Below, piece after piece: positions 10,564 through 22,757 of a stretch of 64,000 bases of DNA. Origin of the DNA: Daedaleopsis sinensis (Eukaryota; Basidiomycota; Agaricomycetes; Polyporales; Polyporaceae); the NCBI GenBank assembly GCA_033807695.1, contig CM066304.1, positions 2,542,001 through 2,606,000 of the forward strand. Reading direction: 5' to 3'. The position numbers and the translations under genes were made by a program. The notes beneath the pieces were generated by a model. It was given only the letters and a program-made list of their open reading frames with translations, was not told the origin of the DNA and ran no database searches. The stretch's first letter is position 1. The number at the start of each line of letters is the position of its first letter.

Positions 10564-11807
10564 GTTATACTACACGCTACTAGTTCACACGCGGTCGTAG
10601 TGGGCAGTATGAAGGATCAAAGTCAAGATGAAGGAGATGAGAGGTTCAGAGATCGTTCACTGCAGCAACTTCAGGCGCATGATTGATTTGCCTTCAAGGG
10701 ACACCTAGATTAGGGTCTCCGCTGTGCGCAACCGGCGTGTACGTCATCGATATTAGTGAAAGCTACTTTAAGCTTACTTTAATACTTACTGGTTGCTTAC
10801 TGGCATACGAAATTTGGCTTGTCGACCACCATCTCTAGCACATAGTCACTAGGTCCTAGGACGTGATCATCAATCGCAAAAGTAATCATGGAGACGACAA
10901 CGGGCTGGTCAGAGAAAAATCCGCAGTTGACACTATCATCGCCCGTTGGTGAAGATGGTGAGCGAGCCGAGTTGCAGCGGACAGCATGAGGGCAGAGAGC
11001 CATGATGATGGAAATAATGGGTATAGATACGGAAGGTGTTCACCGAGGGGATCACGGAGGTGGAGTGGAAGGCCAGAACCACCCCATTATCGTCCATAGC
11101 ATCCACAGCACAATAACTGCTGCTGCGCAGTACCCGATTGTCCGCCATTGCTTCACTCCTCCGGGAGCAAGTCCAAACGCTTGTCCTGCACGACGAGAGG
11201 ACTGTGCTAACGATGCTCCAAATGACGAGAACGCATTCCGCTGAGTAGGGAGCGGGGGATGGTGAATGTCAGGAGTGCACGGTGGGTGAATGTCGGATGA
11301 GACTTACGGCGTCGTCAAGGCTGGTGTTCTGACGTTCTACGTCGTCGTAGATATCTGAAGTGACCTAGCGAGCTGCTAATCAATATAGAACAGCAGAACG
11401 TACATGTATCTTAGCGTACGCCACGCAAAGTGCGAAGTTTGGAGTGGAGGTCCTCCAACCTCTGGTCGTTCTGCAATTCGTAGGTATCCTCGACTCTGGC
11501 GTCTCGTGATGAAGATGACATGGCTTTCAGAGATAGCGTGTATGATGTGGCTCGGAGAAGAGAGATATGTTGAGAGTAGCAGTAGGCCTGTGCCCGGAAA
11601 TCGCACTAGAGGAGGAGGAGGAGAAGGAGTGTTGACGCGTGTTGAGACGCCCATTCAGTCCGTGCACGTGGTCTCCAAGAATAGCAACGCGACGTGTCCA
11701 GCCTGAGCGCGTCACGACGACTGCGACTTCCACCACCACTCTCCTTCTCTTTCCTCCACATTTTCTGGTCGTTGACCTCGACGCGCAACGCGTCCCCGAC
11801 ACCGGCC
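10564..11807. other. Divergent intergenic region between the UBX gene and STT3
   Basis: It should contain both promoters. There is a GA-rich run near 11608-11630 and a CT-rich tract just before the STT3 start. Frames in the interior are short and not protein-like. Confidence 0.5.
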
Positions 11808-14800
11808 ATGCCGCTGGCCTACACCCTCCCAAGCAACCTGTCCCCTGCGACGGTGGCGAACACATCCTCACTACTGCGCATCATCGCCCTTGGCCTCATC
11901 TCAGGAGCTGCTATCGCCTCGCGTTTGTTTGCAGTCGTCAACTTTGAGAGTATCATCCATGAATTGTGCGTATGCGAGACTACTGCTCTTGGCTACGCTC
12001 TGACGGGACGTCATCCCTTAGCGATCCTTGGTTCAACTAGTAAGTATATTCCTTACAACATGGCACAGTTGACCTTACCTATATGCCACCCGTAGCCGTG
12101 CTACCAGGGTTCTTGCTGAGAAGGGCTTCTATGTGAGTGTGATACAGCTGAAGCTAGTCTACGTCTGTGAACATATGGGTTGCAGGCGTTCTGGAACTGG
12201 TTCGATCACACAGCATGGTACCCCCTTGGTCGTGTGGTAGGAGGTACCATCTACCCCGGTCTCATGGCAACTAGCGGAGTCATCTACAATGTTCTACACG
12301 CACTCAACCTTCCGGTCGACATCCGTAACATCTGTGTGTTGCTCGCTCCCGGTTTCAGTGCGCTCACCGCCTGGGCGACATACATGTGAGTAGCGCGTTT
12401 CTGACGTTGCATCTTTCATTCACACTTCATCAGGTTCACGAAGGAGATGAAGGACGAGAGCGCCGGTCTTCTCGCCGCTGTATTCATTGGTATCGCACCC
12501 GGCTACATATCTCGTTCTGTTGCAGGGTCATACGACAACGAAGCCATCGCCATATTCTTGCTCATGTTCACGTTCTACTGCTGGATCAAGGCTCTGAAGA
12601 CTGGCAGTGTGCTGTTCGGTACACTCGCCGCACTGTTCTACTTCTACATGGTGGCAGCCTGGGGTGCGTCATAGCTTGAACCTTGGGAGTGTACTGATCT
12701 CAATATCGTTTTGACAGGCGGTTATGCCTTCATCACGAATATGATACCGCTGCACGCTCTGACGCTGATCCTTATGGGTCGGTTCAACAGTCGCTTGTAC
12801 GTCGCATACTCCTCGTGGTACGCCATCGGTACCTTGTCCAGCATGCAAGTACCATTCGTCGGCTTCCAGCCCGTCCGCACCAGTGAGCACATGGCTGCAC
12901 TAGGTATGTTTCTGCATGCTCGTCGCTGTAGTCATTGAAATGACATCCCTCGGCCACAGGCGTTTTTGGCCTTCTGCAGATCGTCGCATTTGCTGAACTT
13001 GTTCGATCGCACGTCTCATCAAAGCAGTTCCAGAGCATCCTCTTCGGCTCTGTCATCGTCATCGGCGTTCTTGGCGTGTTTGCCTTTGCTGGTCTCACCT
13101 ATAAGGGCTGGATCGCCCCTTGGACTGGACGGTTCTATTCCCTCTGGGATACTGGCTATGCCAAAAAGTAACTCTCCGTCTACTTGTGTTCAAATTGTCG
13201 CTGAATGTCTCTTCAGATACATCCCAATCATTGCGTCAGTATCAGAGCATCAGCCCACCGCATGGCCCGCGTTTTTCATGGATCTACAATTCCTCATTTT
13301 CTTGTTCCCTGCGGGAGTCGTTCTCTGCTTCCGCGAATTACGTGACGAACACGTCTTCGTCATCATCTACGCCGTAGTAGCCAGCTACTTTGCCGGTGTC
13401 ATGGTCCGTCTGATGCTCACGCTCACGCCAGTAGTCTGCGTGTCTGCTGCTGTCGCCTTTTCGTCCCTGCTCGACACCTACCTCGATCCGATCGAGCCCG
13501 AGCTCCCCGCCACCAAAGGTCCAACGGCGGCTGAAGCGGATCCTGCCGCAGATTCTCCCGCGAGCATCTCGTCCAGCACAGGATCTGCAGCGTCGAGCAA
13601 GAAAGCCAAGAAGTCTGGGAATGTCGATGCGCCCTTACCTGCTGTAGGTTCAAGCATTGCCGCCGCGATCTCGCTATCAGGCAAGAGTGGCAAGCCGCGC
13701 GGAATCTTCGGACTCGACACTCGATCCCTAGTTATCTTCAACGCTCTCGGCATGCTGCTCTTCTTCGTCCTCCATTGCACGTATGTCACATCGACTGCGT
13801 ACTCGTCCCCGTCTGTTGTGTTAGCTTCGCAGAACCCAGACGGGAGCCAGCACATCATCGATGACTTCCGCGAGGCATACTACTGGCTCCGACAGAATAC
13901 GCCGCAAGATGCTGTGGTCATGAGCTGGTGGGACTACGGTTACCAGATCGCCGGTATGGCAGACAGGCCGACCCTGGTCGACAACAACACGTGGAACAAC
14001 AGTCAGTCAAACGTTTATAGCTCCTCTCTCATTCATTTAGCATTAGGAGTGGAAAAATTCTGACTTGCACGACAGCGCACATTGCCACGGTCGGGAAAGC
14101 TATGGCGAGCTCCGAAGAGGTGGCATACCCCATTCTACGCAAGCACGACGTCGACTACGTGTTGATCATCTTTGGTGGCCTCCTTGGCTACTCGGGCGAC
14201 GACATCAACAAGTTTTTGTGGATGGTCCGAATCGCACAGGGTGTATGGCCGGAGGAGATCCAGGAGCCCAACTACTTCACCCCGAAGGGGGAGTACAGAG
14301 TCGACGACGCCGCGTCCCCTGCGATGAAGAACAGCCTCATGTACAAAATGTCGTACTACCGGTGCGTGGCCGTCTGGCGTCTGTGGCATGTCTACGGCAT
14401 GGACCGTGCTCACCTTCCCGTCGTGCGGCCCGGGTGTGCAGGTTCGCGGAATTGTTCGGTGGCAACCAAGCGACGGACCGGGTGCGTGGTCAGCAGGTGC
14501 CGAAAACGGGGCCCACGCTCGACTACCTCGGTGAGCTCCTATCCATGCTCAGCATCCGACCCGTGCTCATCGGCGCTCCGATTGTGTAGATGAGGCGTAC
14601 ACGTCTGAGAATTGGATCGTACGTCGCTCGCACCCTGTGCCTAGGGCTGTCCTGAAACTGTTGCTCACCGCTGCTGTCCCTACACGCATGCAGGTCCGTA
14701 TCTACCAGGTCAAGAAGGAGGATCCGCTCGGCCGCGACCTCAAGGCGGCAAACGCATTCGCGCAGGGCAAGAAGAAGAAGAAGTCCAAGCCCCTCGTCAG

Positions 14801-14819
14801 GCGAAAAGCTATCGTGTAG
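11808..14819 (+). CDS. STT3: Dolichyl-diphosphooligosaccharide-protein glycosyltransferase subunit STT3
   Basis: Catalytic subunit of oligosaccharyltransferase, which moves the Glc3Man9GlcNAc2 glycan from dolichol to Asn-X-Ser/Thr in the ER lumen. Twelve exons give 783 aa: 11808-11965, 12022-12039, 12096-12132, 12186-12385, 12434-12663, 12718-12903, 12960-13167, 13217-14001, 14076-14361, 14442-14530, 14590-14618, 14694-14819. The metal-binding loop HEFDPWFNYRATR has its Asp at residue 54. [10 protein letters not shown] lies near residue 353, and the acceptor-sequon-binding WWDYGYQ is at about 583-589, followed by DNNTWNN. Many membrane helices occupy the first 450 residues. A non-conserved Ser/Ala/Lys-rich insert (near 445-500) precedes the luminal domain. 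The C-terminus is lysine-rich (GKKKKKSK). Exon 2 is an 18-nt microexon carrying DPWFN. Confidence 0.96.
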
Positions 14820-16415
14820 ACAGTCTGTCCCGTCCGTCTCCGTATTGTAATCCATCTGCTCTCCCCGTCCACTCTATATTCAAGAGCACTCTGTGACTGT
14901 GACTCTCAGCTGCCGTTCCGATCCCTTCAGAGAGCTCATATGCTTATCACATGAGACGCAACTTCGCCGTACGGAGCAACGCAAGGATGCTCAGGGTCGA
15001 TCCGGAGATTGGTGTCTGGTCCTCAGGCAGAAGATCCGGAGGTTAATTGGAAGATCCGGGGGTGCCCTCCAGCTCCGCGGTGTTGCGCGTTGGCCAAGCA
15101 CGCGGGAGAAGGCATCGTCCCAGCCCTATCGGCCCATCGATGATAGACTTTTTCTTCCTGGCGTATCTTGCGCGGCGGCCCAGTACTGGTGCCGCTCGCC
15201 TTCTGAAGACGTACAAGAAGGATCGGGACTAGACGCCGCCCGGCCGCTGTAGTTGGCACTTGGCACCTAGCCGGCTCGTTAATGTCGGGGCTCTGCGCGT
15301 GTGTCGACAGGTGAGTGCGTTCCGCAGCGGCGTTGCATGGATGCGAACGGGCGCACGTATCGGGCGTGTGGCTGGCGGATCGCGCAGCTTCCAATGGCTC
15401 TCACGGCAAGTGGATTCCTCGTTCCGTCCGTCCAATGCATCCAAGAGATCGAACGGACGCCATCATCCATGTATGGTTAATATGCCTGGGTGGTTGATGG
15501 TAGGCCATCGCTCAATCGACAGTAAAAAGTTAATCTCGGGCAAGCGACGTCGGGCGTTCGAACGCTCGCCGCCGGAGCCTGAACTTACCTCCTCCGAAGC
15601 GGCCCGGGGGCCATGAATATACTTACTTAAGTCCATTTCGCTGATGCCGCTTTCGAACCCGTCTGTGGCTGATCGCGGGTCTCAGTCAGAGCGTTCTGTG
15701 AATCTGCGCCTTCAAGCGACCTTCGTGCACGCACATGCTCTATGCACCGGACGCTTGCCTTGTCAGGTATCCCGGGAGCTGAGCGGAAATCGATCCGGAG
15801 CCCTCTACGAGCCCTCTACACTCCTCTACATCGATCACATTCATTCGGGCCAGCACCGAGCCCTGAAACCAGCTAGTAGGCCACGGGAGACGCGATCTCT
15901 ATGAAGTTCCCCGTGCAGATTCATACCCTCTAAAGTGTTGACGTTGCACGCACACTCGGCACCAGCTTAACGCAAGCCTAACGGTGAGCTGACGCTTGTC
16001 TGTCAAGCACAGTACCGCCACAAGGCCGCACACTGGGGTACACAAACACCGTGGCCACGCTACTTATCCACTCCTCGGTGCCAATGACGACTTCCGTGCC
16101 GTCGGCATGAGCTACTTAGCCCCGGAGCAGACGCAAACAATGCTGCTCTGCCAAGAACATAGAATATATTCATCGGTATGATAGGGGGACGCGAGCGGCA
16201 TACAGGAGGCGAGCAGATGGTGCTGATACAATGCGGAAAATGCAGCGGGACTCGGAGAGCGTGCACATCGATAGATACGGACCCGTGGCGAAAGCAAGGT
16301 GGACCTGGGGCTTCTGCGTCAGTCCCCGCGGGCGTGTCTTTGCGTCACCGACCCCACTCACCATTAGCAGGAGATTCGGTGGGAGAGGGCCCCGGACGGG
16401 CGTGGGACGGCGCCA
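14820..16415. other. Gene-poor stretch of 1.6 kb, nothing supported
   Basis: It lies between STT3 and the convergent minus-strand hypothetical gene. Small frames occur on both strands, including a 31-codon frame ending RLLKTYKKDRD near 15230, but none has supporting splice sites or a recognisable domain. Confidence 0.45.
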
Positions 16416-16940
16416 TCAAACGCCTTCGTCGGGGGTCCCGGCTTCGCCCTCGGGGGGCGCTACCCCGATCCACGGCGAGGGGTCCTGCATCATCTGCTGG
16501 AACTCGGCCTCGGAGATCCGCCGGAAGTAGATCGTGCCCTCCTTCCAGCCCTTGAGGAGGAGCTCGAGCTTCGGCAGGTTCGGAACGTCGCTCAGGTTCT
16601 TGAACGGGACCTCATCGAGCGGCCAGCCTTCGATGCGCACGCGGTAGCGGGTGACGACGTCGCGGATGTACGCGCCCCGGGCCCAGCGCATCGCCGCGTT
16701 GGGCTCGTTGGTGACTGCGCCTGCAGTGGTAAATTTTTTTGCATGAACTGGTCAGCGTCGCGCGTGCATGTCCGGGTGAGCGGTGTCCTTACTGAGGCTC
16801 TCCCGGACGAGCTGACGTAGCTCGCTGCGGGTCTGCGTCATGCGCTCGGAGTACGTCTGCTTCGGGTTGATGCGGAATTTGTGCTGGTGTTGGAAAGGCT
16901 GCGACGACTGTTGGAACTGCTGCTGTCCGGAGGACGACAT
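16416..16940 (-). CDS. Conserved hypothetical protein, 150 aa
   Basis: Two exons (16793-16940 and 16416-16720) are joined at a phase-1 intron (GTAAGG...ACTGCAG). The N-terminus is Gln-rich (SSSGQQQFQQSSQPFQ), followed by an amphipathic helix (SERMTQTRSELRQLVRESL). Exon 2 carries a compact motif, YRVRIEGWPLDEVPFKN, then LSDVPNLPKLELLLKGW and FRRISEAEFQQM. Small proteins with this VRIEGWP / KNLSDV / LxxLLxxW pattern recur in Agaricomycete genomes, often in multiple copies; their function is unknown to me. A DNA-associated or transposon-derived origin is possible but not shown here. Confidence 0.75.
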
Positions 16941-18275
16941 CGTTGGAGGTCAAGGGGCGGGCTGTGGCGATGAGGTTTGGGGTCGCAAGGGCGGGTGCGG
17001 GTGCGAGTGCGGGACGAGTGTGTGCGGCGATGGGTGCGTTGCACAGGCTGAGGGGATGCGACTGCAAGACTGCCTCTCACCCGGCTCCTCCTACGCGTAC
17101 TTATACCAGGAGCGCGACCCATGCTGGGTTGCCTTTCGAGGGCGGCGTGGTGTAGGCCCACGACGCAGGCCACGCTCGCGTTGATCAGGCCAGCCATTAG
17201 CCAGGTTCGCGGACTCGAAGAGGCGTCGCGCCGCTTCGGTCCGTAGCAGACTGAGGCAGTCGGATTGCCTGAGCGGGAGAGATGGATGTGAGCATGGAAG
17301 TGCTATGGAAGTGTGCAGACCGGCCCTCGGGGTACCTTGAATTACACCCTCATATATTCGGACGTGTGCACCGTGACGGCGTCATGGCCACTGGGAGAAG
17401 ATCCGCACCAGGCTACACGGCGTTGCCTTCGGCCGAGGCGTCGAGACACCTGCCTGCGATTGATCTCCTGTGACTGGCTGGCCCGGACGCGGGGGGGTGG
17501 ATGGACACGCGTGGTCACCGGTCAGTGCTCAAAATCAGATAAAGGGTCCGGGGCAGTAGGCTTCTTCTGCGTGTCGCCCCGGTGTTTAATAATTGCTTGT
17601 TCTGACTGCATCGCAGTCCGGGGATTACTTAGGGTGTTACTTATCATGATGCCATAACCGAGGCCCATGCGTTGGCCGAGCCGTCGATTGAGTAGTGGAT
17701 AACCGCAGACCGGCCGCGCTGCACGCGGGCATAGTACCAATGCGGGAGTGAACGACTGCAAGCAGACGGCCAACTACTTGACTCGTTCGCGCTCGCGGCT
17801 GGAAGTGCAACAAAGGATGCAACATCCTAGCTCATTCCTCTCAGACTCCTCGGAACCTTCAACGCGCATGTATCTGGCGACGGGAGCGACGAAAGCTTGG
17901 ATGGCCCTGCACGGACCTCGTGGCAAGTCCCGCGGGCCCCCTACCACCGCACACATTCGCCACAATCTGAGCGATCCTCGTCCCTCCCGCGCGCCAGACA
18001 CCTGGGCGAGGCCATGAACCTAAACCATTGGGTTTCCGCGTGCCCTTGGCCGTACGCGGATCGTGAATCGCCAAATGGCGCACTTCTACTCGCATACGTA
18101 CGGGGCTTCTTTGACGTCGCACAGGGTCGGTTTGCACAGCGCATCGCCAGCGGATGCCACCATACGTGGCTTTGAGTACAAATTCCATTCTCGTGATACT
18201 ATGAGCCGACCATAAGTTATCTGAACGACTACGCACATCCAAATGCGCCAGCCTCATCCCGGGCCAGAGAGCACA
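16941..18275. other. Intergenic, no gene seen
   Basis: It holds the promoter of the 150-aa gene on the left and the 3' flank of the PDI gene on the right. No tRNA, repeat or coding pattern was found. Confidence 0.5.
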
Positions 18276-20010
18276 CTATAGCTCGTCCGCAGCGTGTGTT
18301 GTAGCCTTCACTTCTGGTGTTTCAACGGGAGTCTCAGCGACAGGGCTGGACAGCGACGACGCCTCCTGGTGGACGGGAGGCACCTTCGAAGCCTCCAGCG
18401 GCGAAGACTCCGGGGCGGCAGGCTCAGCAGCAGACGGACTCGGGACCTCGCCAGCAGCCGGCGTCTTTGGGTGGCCCGTCTCCTGGGCTTGGAAGACGAC
18501 CTGGCCCGCGTCGCCCGTCTTGTCCATCTTCGGTTTCTCGCGCTCCTTCTTCTCCGCCTCCTGTTGCGCCTTCAGAATCCTGTGGATCGGGTCCTCCGGC
18601 GTGCCCTTCCCCTCCTTCCCGTCCGCACCCGCGTCCCCCTTCTTCGGCGCGCCGCCGCCCATGCCGCCGCCCATCATGCCCGGGTAGCCGTTCTTCTGGT
18701 GGAAGTCCGCGCCGGCGCCGTTCTTGATGGCCTCCTCAAAGTCGATGATGTCCGTGAAGCCACCGTGCGCGAGCGCGATGCGCTGCGCCTCCTGTTTGCG
18801 CTCGATCTCGAGCATCTCCTCGTCCGGGACGAACTCCTCCGCGGCGGCCTGCTTGTTGAGGATCGTGAGATCCGCAGTGCCGTCGAGAACGGAGTCGAAG
18901 AACTTGGACAGCGAGTCGTGCTTCTGGATGCCTGGCGGAAACACAGCAGACACAGCGAGCTCAGCGGGCCAGCTCCGATCCACGCCCGACGGAAGCACAT
19001 GTCACGCACCTTCGTAGAGCACGTAGTCGCTCGAACCGGCCGGGTAGACGAGAACCTTGGATGACTTCGGCTCGCCCTTGTCCAAACCCATTGCGATCGA
19101 GCTCTTCCCACGGCGGTCGCGGTGGATGGCGAACTTGAGTTGACCCTTGTACTTGTTCCCAAGGGTCTGCCATAGGAGAGGGATGTGCTTGCCCTGGTTG
19201 AGGAGCACGGCGCGAGGGGAGGCCTTGTTCTTCGAGAAGGATGAGTACCGGACAGGAAGGGGAACGGCGAACTCCTGAGCGCTACATACCTCCTCGACCC
19301 AAGCTGGCAGATCCTCGAGGTGGTATACCTTCTTGACGTTGTGGGGGATATTGCGTGAGGCGAAGTAGTAGAACGCGCTAGCGCTCCGTTCAGGGCCGTT
19401 GAAGTCTATGGGCTTGGACTGGGCTCCTCGGGGGAACAACTATAGGGCCGAAACATGGGTCACGTCAAGTCAAATGAAGCAGAACTTGCGGGAGGCGTGC
19501 CTTGATTGTGGGGAAGCCTTGCACGCCGTGCTCTGCACATAACCGCTTGTTGCTCTGCTTGTCGCAGTCGACGGCATAGAAGGGGATCATAGGGAACACG
19601 CCCAACGCGGCCTTACTGAACTCCGGGGCCATTTTTTGACAGTGCTAGGGAGTTGGTCAGATGTGCGCAGGTCTGGGACTTGTCTTCGAAACTTACCCCA
19701 CACCATGGTGCAACAAACGCGACTACCGACGTTGCCTGCGTACAGAACGGAAACGGTTAGCGAACTCTCACGGGCGCCTATGTAATATCGGTCCGCCTCG
19801 ATCATGTCGCTGTGTGGGCCGCGATAGAGATGGACTTTCCGCCGGGTGACCGGGAGGACTGTATGGATGGTAACTCACATTCTCCTTCATCACCTTCTTG
19901 AACCCCTTCGGATCAAGATGCTTCACGAGCGAATCCTTGGGGAAGAGCGCAGCTGACGCCAATGAAGGTGTCAGCGCGAGAGTCAGCGCAAACCAATACT
20001 GTAGCTGCAT
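18276..20010 (-). CDS. Protein disulfide isomerase, thioredoxin-domain (MPD1/PDIA6-like)
   Basis: Six exons (19879-20010, 19697-19735, 19501-19644, 19290-19439, 19010-19229, 18276-18931) give 446 aa. An N-terminal signal peptide (YWFALTLALTPSLASAA) leads to a thioredoxin domain with the active site APWCGHC near residues 54-60, split between exons 2 and 3. Other thioredoxin features are DCDKQ and the cis-Pro loop GFPTI. A second, redox-inactive thioredoxin-like fold follows (LLWQTLGNKYKGQLKF), then a charged low-complexity tail ending ADEL, a weak variant of the HDEL/KDEL ER-retention signal. It probably forms and isomerises disulfides in the ER lumen. Intron 3 has a GC donor (AAG|GCACGC). Intron 4 (60 nt) is in frame, so 20 extra residues would appear if it were retained. 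Confidence 0.88.
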
Positions 20011-20778
20011 AGTTGAGGATGCACGAGCGAGAATATGGAGGTGGAGACTTGGGTGAAAGTTCGAGAGTGCTTTCACGAGACGCGCAGATATATACGATTG
20101 GTGGAGGGTGCGTGGGGAAACAGTCTCAGCAAAGCTGACGTGGCGAGTTCAGGAGGCGGCGGTTCCCACCGTCCCGGTCGTGGTGATTGCGAGCCGACGG
20201 CGGTCATGGCTGTTGGACGCGGTGGATGCACCCACGAGAGAGACGGCCTGCGAGTTTGGTATACAGAGAACAGCACCGCGGTGGTAGACGGCTGCCAGTG
20301 TGCGACGCCTCCCCGCCGACCTCCTCTCCCACCGTGCACCGAATACGTGGCCACTCCTGGGATCTCGGGTTGCCTCGATATGGACGCATCAATTCCCACG
20401 GGGTACTACCGCGATCGCTGCTCGCGCAGAGCTCTCATTCAACGCTTCTTGCCTCGGGAAACGCGGCTCTCAGGAATAGATTTCCTTCCCCTTCCGTACT
20501 CTCGACCGATCCACCATGCTATTCACACACACCGACGCCCCAGCTTACCTCGCTCGACGAGCGCATACGTCGGGATGGCGGGCGACATCACTCGGACAGC
20601 ACACGTGCCCTGCTAACTGCTGCCTCATGTCGTACGCGAGGTATGGGACCAGGTTAAAAGCTATACTTGGGGCATCTCTGTTTGCTTCCCCCTCCACACC
20701 TATCGCTCTGACTCAGATCGGCCGCGCCGACCACACTTGCTACACACTCAGCGACGACCCGTGACTAGCGATCTCACA
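20011..20778. other. Divergent promoter region between the PDI gene and the RanBP1-domain gene
   Basis: The minus strand has TATATA about 80 bp upstream of the PDI start (20087-20092). No ER-stress element was identified with confidence, and no coding signal is seen. Confidence 0.45.
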
Positions 20779-22757
20779 ATGTTTCCCTTGAACGACTTCA
20801 ATTTCGTCGCATGCGCACTCGCGACCGTTTCTGCCGCGGTGGGCTACAACGTCTCCCGCAGGCGTAGTCGCAGCCAAAGTAACGGGTGAGTAGCAGTCCT
20901 CACACCGGGTAGCTTCGGCGCAAGCCGCTGCCCCTCAATCATCGTTGGTTGCTCAAAACCTGACCGGAATAGACGCATCGAACCTAAACAGCCTAGACTC
21001 GGTTTCCTCAAGTTCCACCGCAGACATAGTACCGCGAGCGCGCGGTCCTCCAGCACCGGGCTAACTGACACCCTTAGCGAACGCGCTGGAACTGAGCCCC
21101 CTCCGTCCACCTGCGGCACCCCTAGGGGAGGGACAGAGTCCGATGAAAGCGTGAGCATCTCCCGACTTCATCTCCCCGCCCACGCGCTGGCTGCATCGTC
21201 GGTCCCACCATCCATGAACCCGACCACACGAATCGTCAACGTTCAACGGTCAATTCACTTCAACGATGGTTCCAGCGCGCAATCTGCAAGCGCTCTGTGT
21301 TGATCCCGACTCTCTGTGTAGTTCATTACCGACGAGCCCGAGCCCGAGAACGGCTCGCACAAGCGGAAGCGGTCGCCCAGCCCTGCACTCCCAGTACGTG
21401 ATTCCACTGAAGATCCGCACCGAACACCTCCGTCTGACCAATGACTTGCGTCTGCTCGCGTACTCAGCTCTCGGACACGCCTCCCTCCAAGCGGCGCAGG
21501 ACGCCGCCTGCGGACGGATCGGAACCGGAACCGGAGCCGGAGGCAAAGGAGGTCGCAGAGCGCGAGGTTGTCGTCGAGGAAGCTGCGCCTGCCGTGCCGA
21601 TAGCGATGTCCTCCGATTCTCCATGCGAGGCGGGGGCAGAGGATGCGTCCGTCGAGGCAGCTTCTTTCGAGGTCTGCCCAGATGCTCACGCCGACTGCTC
21701 AAGCTCAGAGCCTGAGCTCGTGGCTCTTGTTTGTACTCTCCGCACGTACAGCTGCATGCTACACGCTGACTGTGGCCCTGCAGACGACCCCAGTCTCGCC
21801 GCGACAGGCAACTCCGGCGGCAGCTCCCGTAACTCAAGCTGTCGTAGAGACCCCAATCTCGAAGCCGCCCACTTCAGTGTGGCATACCACACACACCATC
21901 GTAGCAGTGAGCAAAATAAGGCATGTGTACATGCAGCTGGGCCACGCTAACGGTATTCAATCCAGGCGAAACCCTCATCTGCGTTCCATGCATTCTCCGG
22001 AAAGTCGAGCGCATTTGCGCCACCATCGCCGTTTGCCACATCTCAGCAGCACACGCCCATCTGGTCCACAAGTATCAACGCTCTGACCACCTCGAGCCCG
22101 ACGCTGGCGTTCCCAGAATCCAATCCGCTCGCGGCTGCCAACCGCAGCGCGCCCGTGAAGAAAGGTAAGCTCGTCGCCTCCGGCGGGCGAACGCCCTCCA
22201 CGGTTGCTGAACATCACGTCCCTCTTGCCAGTCGTCACGGTCACTGGGGAAGAAGACGAGGAAGTCGTGACCGAACTCAAAGGCGCGAAGGTGTTCGTCA
22301 AGCGCGGGACCCGCGACTTCTGTGAAGGCATACTGGGCAACGTAAAGCTTCTCAAGCACAAGGAGACTGGCGCCGAGCGCATCCGTACGTCGCGCTCCCA
22401 TTCCCGGGCACTGGCGCCCCTTGCTCACCCCCTTCGCGCCTGTGGCCTGCCAGTGTTCCGCCGCGAACCCGTGTGGAAGGTGACGATGAGTGTGCGGCTG
22501 CGGCCGGCGGTCCGGTGCCTGTTCGACGAGGCGCAGGGCGCGCTGCGGGTGACGCTGAAGGAGCCGGTCGGGGACGCGCTGGAGGAGCAGCTTGTCGTGT
22601 ACGCTTTGAGGGTGCGGAGCTCTGTCCATCGCCGGGTCGTCGCTGCGCTGACATCACGCTCCGCGTGCAGAGAGGCAAGTCGTCGCGGATGGAGTTCGCG
22701 GATTTCGCGGAGGCGATCATGGAGAGTGCGCGGGCGCAGGAGCCGTCCCGAGCATGA
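20779..22757 (+). CDS. RanBP1-domain protein (Yrb2/RanBP3-like)
   Basis: Nine exons (20779-20885, 20973-21150, 21322-21393, 21468-21728, 21784-21906, 21966-22164, 22232-22384, 22454-22611, 22671-22757) give 445 aa. The C-terminal ~130 residues are a Ran-binding domain: TGEEDEEVVTELKGAKVFVK, RDFCEGILGNVKLLKH, then FRREPVWKV with RLRPAVRC, and RGKSSRMEFADFAEAI. The middle is disordered, with a basic cluster (HKRKRSPSP), acidic runs and a few Phe-rich patches (SSAFHAFSGKSSAF), as in Yrb2/RanBP3/Nup50-type proteins that assist Crm1 export. The first exon encodes a short hydrophobic stretch followed by RRRSRS, which may be a membrane anchor; that is unusual for a RanBP3 relative. A 5' boundary of exon 5 other than the one given is possible. 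Confidence 0.82.

Noticed and set aside
15640..15665. GGTTCGAA-like B-box on the minus strand, possible tRNA
   Set aside because: No acceptor, D or anticodon stems can be folded around it; only the tRNA at 28624-28705 passes.
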